This document shows, one piece after another, positions 1-5,242 of a stretch of DNA of 5,242 nt. The first letter of the stretch is position 1, and every line of letters begins with the position of its first letter. The notes below the pieces were generated by a model. It was not told the origin of the DNA. It ran no database searches and saw only the letters and a program-made list of their open reading frames with translations. Source of the DNA: Accumulibacter sp. GTDB lineage: Bacteria > Pseudomonadota > Gammaproteobacteria > Burkholderiales > Rhodocyclaceae. The translations under genes were made by a program, and so were the position numbers. The DNA lies in NCBI GenBank assembly GCA_031274075.1, contig JAISQQ010000411.1, forward strand, positions 1 through 5,242, given 5' to 3'.

Positions 1-2556
1 TTGCTGGCCGCGCTGACCGCCGACGTGGAAAACCTGTCCGGCGGCGCGCCGGGGAAACCCGTGTTCTCGCCCCTCTTCCTGGACCTGCTCCAGGACGCCT
101 GGCTGGTCGCCAGCCTGGAACTGGGCGCGCCGGTCATCACCTCCGGCGCGGCGCTGCTCACGGTGCTGGTGAAGCCGGGGCGCTATCTGGCCGGACGCGC
201 GGGAAAAATACTCGACGGCTTTTCGCGCGAGGCCGGGCTGCGCGACTACCGCGTCGTCGCCGCCAATTCCACCGAATACGAAGCCGCCGCGCCGGCGACC
301 GCCTTGGCAGCGGAAGGCGTCGGCGCGGCGGGGCGCGAAGGCGGCTTCATCGCCCGCTATTGCGAAGATTTCACCGCCCGGGCGAAGGCCGGCAAACTCG
401 ACCCCGTCTTCGGGCGCGACGAGGAAATTCGCGGCATGATGGACATCTTCGCCCGCCGGCGCAAGAACAATCCGATCCTGGTCGGCGAACCGGGCGTGGG
501 CAAAACGGCGCTGGTCGAAGGGCTGGCCGGGCGCATCGTTTCCGGCGAAGTGCCGGAAACCTTGCAGGGCGTGCGCCTGATCGGCCTCGACATGGGCAGC
601 CTGGAGGCCGGCGCGGGAATGAAGGGCGAATTCGAGAACCGCCTGAAAGGGGTGCTCGACGAAATCAAATCCAGCCCGACGCCGATCGTGCTGTTCATCG
701 ACGAAGCCCACACCCTGATCGGCGCGGGCGGCAGCGCCGGCACTTCCGACGCCGCCAACCTGTTGAAACCCGCGCTGGCGCGGGGCGAGCTGCGTACCTG
801 CGCGGCGACGACCTGGAAGGAATACAAGAAATATTTCGAGAAGGACGCCGCGCTGGCGCGCCGTTTCCAACTGGTGGCCCTGGGCGAGCCGTCGGTCGCC
901 AACACCCGGCAAATCCTGCGCGGGATCAAGCCCGCCTACGAACAGGCGCACGGCGTCATCGTCAGCGACGCGGCCATCGAATGCGCCACCGACTACGCCG
1001 ACCGCTACATCGCCGGGCGTTTCCAGCCGGACAAATCGGTCGACCTGCTCGATACCGCGTGCGCCCGCGTCAAGGTCGCGCTCGACGCCCGTCCCGGCGT
1101 CCTGGAAGACGCCGAGGCCGAGCGGGCCGGGCTGGACCGCCGCATCGGCAGCCTGGAGCGCGACCGCGACAATCTCCTCGACATCGACGAAGAGCAGCTC
1201 GCCGCCCTGCGCGAGGCGCGGGAGGCCGCCACCGTCCGGCGCGACGAACTCGAGCGGCGCTGGAAGGAAGAACAGGCGGCGGTCAAGGCCGTCCTCGCGG
1301 CGCGGAAGACGCTGCTCGCGGCGCGGGAAGGCGGGCAGGAGGGGAAGGATGGGCAGAAAGAGCAGGAAGGGGCCACCGGAGAAAGCGCGCCCGAAACGCC
1401 CAAGACACCCGAAACGCCCGACACGCTCGACGAAGCCGCCGCGAAAGACGCCCTCGCCGCGGCGGCGGCGCGTCTCGCCGTCCTGCAAAAAGACGGCGGA
1501 TTGCTGTTCTCCGAAGTCGGGCCGGAAGCGGTCGCCCGGGTGGTCTCCGACTGGACCGGAATTCCCCTGGGACGGCTGGCGCAGGATCAGGCGGCGATGG
1601 TCGAAGACATGCAAAACCTGCTGGCGCGGCGGGTGCAGGGGCAGGATTACGCCCTCTCCGCGATGGCGCGAAGCATCCAGGTCGCCAAGTCGGGCCTGAA
1701 AGACCCGGACCGCCCCCTGGGGGTATTCCTGCTCACCGGCCCCTCCGGCACCGGCAAGACCGAGACCGCGCTCGCCCTGGCCGAACTGCTGTTCGGTTCG
1801 GAGCGGAACATGGTGCTGGTGAACATGGGCGAGTTCCAGGAAAAACATACCGTCAGCCGCCTGATCGGCTCGCCGCCCGGCTACGTCGGCTATGGCGAAG
1901 GCGGCATGCTGACCGAGGCCGTGCGGCGGCAGCCGTATTCCGTCGTGCTGCTCGACGAAGTCGAAAAAGCCCATCCGGACATCATGAATCTCTTCTACCA
2001 GGTGTTCGACAAGGGCTTGCTGCAGGACGGCGAAGGCAAGGAGGTGCGTTTTCGCAACACGGTCATCCTGCTCACCAGCAACCTGGGTTCCGAGATCATC
2101 GAGACGATGCTGCGGGGAAAATCCGGGGAGGACGAGACGGCAACGATGGACGCCGTGCTCGAAGCCATCCGTCCCGTCCTGAACCAGCATTTCAAACCCG
2201 CGCTGGTCGGGCGGATGACCCTCCTGCCCTTCGCTACCCTGTCGGACGCCGCGCTGCGGAGCATCGTGACCCAGAAGCTGTCGCGCGTCGCCGGGCAGTT
2301 GCTGGCGAACAGCAAGATCACCCTGGAATGGAGCGAAGCCGTCGCCGAGAACATCGCGGCGCGCTGCACGGAGGTGGAGACCGGGGCGCGCAACATCGAG
2401 TACATCCTGAACCTGCACATCCTGCCGCGCCTCTCGAAGAGCCTGCTGCACGGCATGGGCGAGGCGCGCTCGCGCGAGGAACAGGGCCTTCCGCCCTACC
2501 GCCTCGCCCGCCTCGACATCGACGCCGAGGGACAGTGCGCGGTGACGCTGGAGTGA
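1..2556 (+). CDS. clpV: Type VI secretion AAA+ ATPase ClpV/TssH, 5' truncated by window edge
   Basis: ClpV is a cytoplasmic hexameric AAA+ unfoldase of the Clp/Hsp100 type that disassembles contracted TssB/TssC sheath. The visible 851 residues (numbered from window base 1) begin inside the Clp N-domain: the segment around PVFSPLFLDLLQDAWLVAS (about 20-38) is its second half, so roughly 65-75 residues lie upstream. The TTG at base 1 is probably an internal Leu codon, not the start. D1 module: Walker A GEPGVGKT (162-169), pore loop AGAGMKGEFE (203-212), Walker B LFIDEAHTL (231-239), TTWKEYKKYFEKD (270-282) and Arg fingers R287/R288. A charged coiled-coil middle domain covers about 362-442, followed by a low-complexity insert (about 443-480). 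D2 module: WTGIP (518-522), Walker A GPSGTGKT (580-587), pore loop GYVGYGEGG (627-635), Walker B VVLLDEVEKAH (648-658), sensor 1 TSNLGS (692-697), sensor 2 GARN (795-798). TTWxEYKKYFEKD, the short middle domain and the adjacent tssF/tssG separate it from housekeeping ClpB. All catalytic motifs are intact. It ends at TGA 2554-2556, 73 nt before tssF. Confidence 0.97.
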   Translation: MLAALTADVENLSGGAPGKPVFSPLFLDLLQDAWLVASLELGAPVITSGAALLTVLVKPGRYLAGRAGKILDGFSREAGLRDYRVVAANSTEYEAAAPATALAAEGVGAAGREGGFIARYCEDFTARAKAGKLDPVFGRDEEIRGMMDIFARRRKNNPILVGEPGVGKTALVEGLAGRIVSGEVPETLQGVRLIGLDMGSLEAGAGMKGEFENRLKGVLDEIKSSPTPIVLFIDEAHTLIGAGGSAGTSDAANLLKPALARGELRTCAATTWKEYKKYFEKDAALARRFQLVALGEPSVANTRQILRGIKPAYEQAHGVIVSDAAIECATDYADRYIAGRFQPDKSVDLLDTACARVKVALDARPGVLEDAEAERAGLDRRIGSLERDRDNLLDIDEEQLAALREAREAATVRRDELERRWKEEQAAVKAVLAARKTLLAAREGGQEGKDGQKEQEGATGESAPETPKTPETPDTLDEAAAKDALAAAAARLAVLQKDGGLLFSEVGPEAVARVVSDWTGIPLGRLAQDQAAMVEDMQNLLARRVQGQDYALSAMARSIQVAKSGLKDPDRPLGVFLLTGPSGTGKTETALALAELLFGSERNMVLVNMGEFQEKHTVSRLIGSPPGYVGYGEGGMLTEAVRRQPYSVVLLDEVEKAHPDIMNLFYQVFDKGLLQDGEGKEVRFRNTVILLTSNLGSEIIETMLRGKSGEDETATMDAVLEAIRPVLNQHFKPALVGRMTLLPFATLSDAALRSIVTQKLSRVAGQLLANSKITLEWSEAVAENIAARCTEVETGARNIEYILNLHILPRLSKSLLHGMGEARSREEQGLPPYRLARLDIDAEGQCAVTLE
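1324..1440 (+). other. Low-complexity charged/Pro-Thr insert within ClpV
   Basis: This stretch encodes about residues 442-480 of the visible ClpV, between the coiled-coil middle domain and the segment leading into the D2 module (LLFSEVGPEAV, about 501-511). It is a Gly/Glu/Gln/Lys-rich run (about 444-460) followed by a Pro-Glu-Thr-Pro run (464-475). Composition changes sharply from the Ala/Arg/Leu-rich helices on both sides and no hydrophobic core residues are visible, so a flexible, disordered linker is inferred. ClpV proteins are known to vary in this region, so the insert need not affect activity; both flanking ATPase modules are complete. Confidence 0.6.
1390..1425 (+). repeat. 18-bp coding direct repeat (two copies) in clpV linker
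   Basis: Two adjacent 18-bp units, 1390-1407 and 1408-1425, match at 15 of 18 positions. Each begins with an identical CCCGAAACGCCC (1390-1401 and 1408-1419). They encode PETPKT and PETPDT, so the unit is a multiple of three and keeps frame. This is consistent with a small in-frame duplication, by slippage or unequal exchange, that lengthened the ClpV linker. Confidence 0.8.
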
Positions 2557-2583
2557 GGCTCGTGCCGGGGACCGGGAAACTGA

Positions 2584-2627
2584 AAGAGATGCGGGAAGAG
2601 ATGCGGGAAGCGAAGCGGAAAGCGAAG
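2584..2627 (+). repeat. 12-bp tandem repeat in the clpV-tssF gap
   Basis: GAGATGCGGGAA occurs twice without a gap at 2586-2597 and 2598-2609; exact period-12 identity spans 2584-2610. The next unit (2610-2621, GCGAAGCGGAAA) matches the previous one at 9 of 12 positions, and GCGAAG at 2622-2627 continues the phase, giving about 3.5 increasingly degenerate copies. The array sits directly before the tssF start codon, is purine-rich on the coding strand, and fills most of the only gap in the window. The unit length is a multiple of three, so copy number changes would preserve any frame read through it. Confidence 0.8.
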
Positions 2628-2633
2628 GCATGA
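2589..2633 (+). CDS. Possible 14-codon leader mini-ORF before tssF
   Basis: ATG at 2589 opens a 14-codon frame encoding MREEMREAKRKAKA and stops at TGA 2631-2633, which overlaps the tssF ATG (2630-2632) as ATGA. A second in-frame ATG at 2601 would give 10 codons. The peptide follows from the 12-bp repeat (EMRE twice, then Lys/Arg/Ala-rich). No well-spaced Shine-Dalgarno precedes either ATG: AAAGAG at 2583-2588 abuts the first and GGGAAG at 2593-2598 lies only 2 nt from the second. Translation is therefore uncertain. If translated, its role would more likely be coupling ribosomes into tssF than making a functional peptide. The arrangement may simply be chance. Confidence 0.2.
   Translation: MREEMREAKRKAKA
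2617..2620 (+). promoter_or_regulatory. Weak candidate ribosome binding site for tssF
   Basis: GGAA at 2617-2620 lies 9 nt before the tssF ATG at 2630. A closer GAAGG at 2624-2628 is separated from the ATG by only one base, too near to act alone. No strong AGGAGG is present, so tssF initiation may rely on this weak site, on the general purine richness of the leader, or on coupling to upstream translation. Confidence 0.35.
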
Positions 2634-4363
2634 AGCTTTTCTTTGAAGAGGAACTGGAGTCCCTGCGCGTCGACACCGTCGCCTTCGCGAAGAAATATCC
2701 CGCGCTCGCGCCCATGCTGGCCGGCGCCAGCAGCGACCCGGACGTCGAGCGGGTGCTGGAGGGGGCGGCCTTCTTTGCCGCGCGCATGCGCGAGCAACTG
2801 AGCCGCAACGCGCCCCTGCTGCTGCAGAACCTGTTGCGCTGGACGTTCCCGCAGGCGCTCCTGCCGCTGCCCTCGATGACCATGATGCGCTTCCTGCCGC
2901 AGACGGGATTCGGCGGGGGCTTGCACATCCCGCGCGGCACGCGGCTGGCCTCGCGCCCGGTCGGCAATGTGAGCTGCCTCTACAGCACCGAGCACGATCT
3001 GTGGATGCCGCCCGCCCAGATCGCCGCCGTGCGGGCGGAACAACCCGCCAATTCGCCGCATTTCAGGGTCAGCCTGACCATAAACGGCGCGCCCTTCGCG
3101 GGACAGGGCGGCGACGCGCCGCTGGTGCTGCACCTGGCCGGCCCCCTTCCCCAGGCGGCGCAGCGCTTTTTCGTCTTGCTGCGCCAGCTCGACCATCTGG
3201 AAGTCCGGCTCGGCGCGAGCACCCACACCCTGCCGCCGTCCGCCGTGCGGCAGTATTTTTTCCCCCTGCGCGACAGCCGCCTGCCGGAAGATCGCCGCCG
3301 CAACCGCGCCTACATGGAAGTCCTGCGCTACTTCTACCTGCCCGAGCAACTGCTTTTCCTTTCCCTGCAAGGGCTGGCCGCGCTGCCCGGCGCGCGGGCC
3401 GGCGACGGCGGCGCGCTGGAAATCACCTTCTGCCTGAAGCCGCCCTTCGCGCGCCTGCCAAAATTCGAGCGCAACAGTTTCCTCCTCGGCGTGGTCGCGG
3501 CGAGCAACGTGTTCAGCGCCTTCGCCGAACCGCTGACCGTCGATCACACGCAGGTCGAATACCCGCTGCACCCCCAGGACGAAGACGCCAGGGACCTGGA
3601 CATCATGAGCGCGACCCGCGTCACCGGCCTGTTCCCCGGCGGGCGCGTCGAGTCCTATCACCCCTACGAGCTGACGCACACCGTCGACGCGCCGCTGCTC
3701 TACAGCACCCGTTTTCTCAGCGACGGCGACGAGGGCGGGCGCACCCGCTACCGCATCACGCCGCTCTACGCCGCCGAGAGGGGGATGGACGCGCTGCAAA
3801 AGCACGTCCTCTCGATCGAACTGATCTGCTCGAACCGATCCGCGCCCAACGCGCTGCGCATCGGCGACGTCTGCCTGCCGACCGACGATTCCCCGGCGCA
3901 GGCCCGCTTCGCCAACATCACCGTACCGACGCCCGTCCTGCCGCGTCCGGAACGCGACCTGCAGCAGTGGCTCTATCTTTCGCACCTGGGCGCCAACCTC
4001 CTGCCGCAAGCCTCGGCGGGGCTGCTTCGCGCCATGCTCGTGCTTTACATCCGCGACGCCGCCGCCGCGCCGGAACTGGCCGCCGCCAACCGGCGCTGCT
4101 GCGACGCCATCCTCGAATTTTCGAGCGAGGAAGAAGACCGGCTGATCCGGGGGCGTCTCTACCGCGGGCGGCGGCTCTCCCTGACGCTCGACCCGACGGG
4201 CTTCGGCTCCTTCGGCAGCATGTTCTTGTTCGCCAGCGCGCTGGAGCGTTTTTTCAGCGGCTTCACCTCGATCAACAACTACGCCCGCCTCACGCTCGAC
4301 GTGGCGGGTACCGGAGAACAACTGGAATGGCCACCCCGCATGGGCGACCGGCAACTGGGGTAA
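2630..4363 (+). CDS. tssF: Type VI secretion baseplate subunit TssF (VasA/ImpG family), complete
   Basis: TssF is a cytoplasmic structural protein. In known systems two TssF copies wrap one TssG in each baseplate wedge together with TssE and TssK, and the baseplate docks to the TssJLM membrane complex. At 577 residues it is close to the usual family length (about 580-620). Family signatures: the N-terminal FEEELESLR (5-13), DPDVERVLEGAAFFAAR (36-52), and the start of the conserved LP.PSM region shortly after. A late WLYLSHLGAN (447-456) matches the typical W..LSHL..N segment. The C-terminus has FLFASALERFFSGFTSINNY (532-551) then WPPRMG (567-572), the typical FF..Y.SIN..L...WPPR.G ending. No signal peptide or membrane segment is seen. 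ATG 2630 is the only usable start: upstream in this frame there is no ATG, GTG or TTG back to a stop at 2543-2545. It follows clpV by 73 nt and overlaps tssG by 37 nt. The N-terminal third departs from the common family wording (LRWTFPQALLPLPSM in place of VYPHYL.P.PSM), so it is a somewhat divergent member, but the assignment is firm. Confidence 0.95.
   Translation: MKLFFEEELESLRVDTVAFAKKYPALAPMLAGASSDPDVERVLEGAAFFAARMREQLSRNAPLLLQNLLRWTFPQALLPLPSMTMMRFLPQTGFGGGLHIPRGTRLASRPVGNVSCLYSTEHDLWMPPAQIAAVRAEQPANSPHFRVSLTINGAPFAGQGGDAPLVLHLAGPLPQAAQRFFVLLRQLDHLEVRLGASTHTLPPSAVRQYFFPLRDSRLPEDRRRNRAYMEVLRYFYLPEQLLFLSLQGLAALPGARAGDGGALEITFCLKPPFARLPKFERNSFLLGVVAASNVFSAFAEPLTVDHTQVEYPLHPQDEDARDLDIMSATRVTGLFPGGRVESYHPYELTHTVDAPLLYSTRFLSDGDEGGRTRYRITPLYAAERGMDALQKHVLSIELICSNRSAPNALRIGDVCLPTDDSPAQARFANITVPTPVLPRPERDLQQWLYLSHLGANLLPQASAGLLRAMLVLYIRDAAAAPELAAANRRCCDAILEFSSEEEDRLIRGRLYRGRRLSLTLDPTGFGSFGSMFLFASALERFFSGFTSINNYARLTLDVAGTGEQLEWPPRMGDRQLG
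4313..4317 (+). promoter_or_regulatory. Ribosome binding site for tssG inside tssF
   Basis: GGAGA at 4313-4317 lies 9 nt before the ATG at 4327, within the coding sequence of tssF. It supports that ATG as the tssG start and indicates initiation within the F-G overlap, so the two wedge subunits are likely translationally coupled. Confidence 0.6.
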
Positions 4364-5242
4364 GGCGCGACCTGCGGGAACATCCCGCGCGCTTTTCCCT
4401 GGCGCAGGCGCTGCGCCTCCTGACCCTGGAGCTGGAAGGGCAGGGCGTGGCGCGCGCCGACGCCGCGCGCCGCGTCAGGATTACGCCCTGGCTCTCGCTG
4501 GCCTATCCCGGCAGCGAGCTGGCCGCCCTGCGGGTCGAGGAGCCGCTCGCGGACGCCGGGGAGGAAATACCGGCGCCGCCGCCGGCGGAAGCCGCGTGCT
4601 ATCTGCTGGAAAACACCCGCATCGGCCTCTACAGCACCCTGGGGCCGCTGCCCACCCTGTACACCGAGGAACTGCTCGACGAGGCGCGCGCGGGTTCGAG
4701 CGTGGTCAAGGATTTTCTCGATCTCGTCAATAACCGCATTGCCCATCTCTTTTGCCGCGCCGAAGAGTATTACGACTACGCCCGCCGTCTCGTCGAACAC
4801 GGCGACACCGACATCCAGCAGGTGCTCTACAGCCTGATGGGGCAGGGCCACGCCGAACTGCACCCGGTGCGGCCGCCGCGCCCGCAGGCGGTGGAACTCC
4901 TGTTCGGGGCGCGCACCGCCAACGGCCTGGCGTGCTACCTGGCGAGCGAACTGAACTGGCCGGAAATCCGGGTCGAGGAATGCGTCGCCCGGCAGGCGCT
5001 CATTCCCGAGGAACAGCGCTGCCGCCTGGGGGTCGCCAATTCGCGCCTGGGCGAGGACCTCGTCGTCGGCGAAAGGATCGCCGACTGCGTCGGAAAAATC
5101 CGCATCCACCTCGAAGAGCTGCCGGAAGAGCGCCTGCAAGACTACCTCCACGGCGCGCCGGGCCACGCCGAGCTGCTCGCGCAGGCGCGCCGCTACCTGG
5201 ACGGCGCGCTGGAATTCGATCTCGTCCTCCACCCCGCCGCGC
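4327..5242 (+). CDS. tssG: Type VI secretion baseplate subunit TssG (ImpH/VasB family), 3' truncated by window edge
   Basis: TssG is the central cytoplasmic wedge subunit of the T6SS baseplate; it binds two TssF copies and contacts TssK. The frame stays open for 305 codons to the window end with no stop. Family length is about 330-370 residues, so some 30-60 residues are missing. Signatures: RFSLAQALRLL (22-32) corresponds to the family RFDFFQAVRLL; LGPLPTLYTEELLDEAR (105-121) matches the G.LP.HYTE region; DFLDLVNNRIAHLFCRAEEYY (129-149) matches the FLDLFNHR...LFYRA.EKY core. The last visible residues (ARRYLDGALEFDLVLH) resemble the near-C-terminal L...LEFDV.L segment. ATG 4327 is chosen because it has a GGAGA site 9 nt upstream, gives a normal N-terminus before the RF..AQALRLL motif, and no other start in this frame precedes that motif. 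Its first 12 codons overlap the end of tssF. The residues around GLYSTLGPLPTLYTE differ from the common GL.GP.GALP.HYTE wording, again a divergent but clear member. Confidence 0.93.
   Translation, partial: MATPHGRPATGVRRDLREHPARFSLAQALRLLTLELEGQGVARADAARRVRITPWLSLAYPGSELAALRVEEPLADAGEEIPAPPPAEAACYLLENTRIGLYSTLGPLPTLYTEELLDEARAGSSVVKDFLDLVNNRIAHLFCRAEEYYDYARRLVEHGDTDIQQVLYSLMGQGHAELHPVRPPRPQAVELLFGARTANGLACYLASELNWPEIRVEECVARQALIPEEQRCRLGVANSRLGEDLVVGERIADCVGKIRIHLEELPEERLQDYLHGAPGHAELLAQARRYLDGALEFDLVLHPAA

Noticed and set aside
1..3. TTG at the first base as the clpV start codon
   Set aside because: The reading frame is open at the window edge and the protein begins mid N-domain; a true ClpV has its first half of the N-domain upstream.
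357..2456. Shorter open frames within clpV at 357-929 (-), 1005-1424 (-), 1349-1699 (+) and 1995-2456 (-)
   Set aside because: Ser/Arg-rich shadow frames inside an intact ClpV gene, typical of GC-rich DNA; no starts with good ribosome sites and no recognisable products.
1..2556. Housekeeping chaperone ClpB rather than ClpV
   Set aside because: The TTWKEYKKYFEKD wording, lack of the ClpB-type aromatic in the D1 pore loop (Met-Lys instead), the short middle domain and the tssF/tssG neighbours all point to ClpV.
2557..2629. Terminator or promoter between clpV and tssF
   Set aside because: No GC-rich hairpin followed by a T run and no recognisable -35/-10 pair; the gap is dominated by the purine-rich repeat.
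360..2633. 757-codon open frame on the + strand overlapping clpV
   Set aside because: Out-of-frame reading of clpV that is extremely rich in Arg, Gly, Pro and Ala with no domain. Only its last 14 codons, outside clpV, are kept as a possible leader mini-ORF.
2980..3303. 107-codon open frame on the - strand inside tssF
   Set aside because: Arg/Ser-rich shadow frame within an intact tssF.
2318..4354. 678-codon open frame on the - strand
   Set aside because: It is exactly antiparallel and in register with tssF codons, begins at a TTG, and yields an Arg/Gln/Gly/Val-rich product with no recognisable domain. It is open only because tssF lacks TTA, CTA and TCA codons, and tssF itself is a clear family member.
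4279..5232. 317-codon open frame on the - strand
   Set aside because: In-register antisense shadow of tssG with biased composition; tssG on the + strand has conserved motifs throughout.

Overview
The window is a slice of a type VI secretion system (T6SS) locus. It holds three consecutive genes on the + strand: clpV/tssH (5' end cut by the window edge), tssF/vasA (complete) and tssG/impH (3' end cut by the window edge). High GC with strong G/C at third codon positions, together with the T6SS proteins, suggests a high-GC proteobacterium, possibly a betaproteobacterium. The sequence does not allow a firmer placement.

Layout: 1-2556 encodes the recycling AAA+ ATPase ClpV, from the middle of its N-domain to its natural C-terminus. 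Positions 2557-2629 are the only real intergenic gap (73 nt). It is purine-rich and carries a 12-bp tandem repeat, inside which lies a possible 14-codon mini-ORF whose stop overlaps the tssF start as ATGA. Positions 2630-4363 encode TssF. tssG begins at 4327 inside the end of tssF (37-nt overlap, with its own GGAGA ribosome binding site) and runs open to the window end. I see no rRNA, tRNA, CRISPR array, insertion sequence, convincing promoter or terminator. The layout fits one polycistronic transcript.

How they work together: from family knowledge, TssF and TssG form the core of the baseplate wedge (with TssE and TssK) on which the TssB/TssC contractile sheath assembles. After firing, ClpV disassembles the contracted sheath so its subunits can be reused. 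The ATPase motifs of ClpV are intact in both AAA+ modules, and TssF and TssG keep their conserved N-terminal, C-terminal or core signatures, so this looks like a functional rather than a decaying locus. The order clpV-tssF-tssG, with no tssE, tssB, tssC or hcp between them, is less common than the E-F-G-H order.

No wholly new system is evident. The points worth a second look are the repeat-borne leader and mini-ORF before tssF, a charged/proline-threonine insert in ClpV with a short coding repeat, a G-quadruplex-type motif in the DNA of that insert, the gene order, and the somewhat divergent TssF/TssG sequences.
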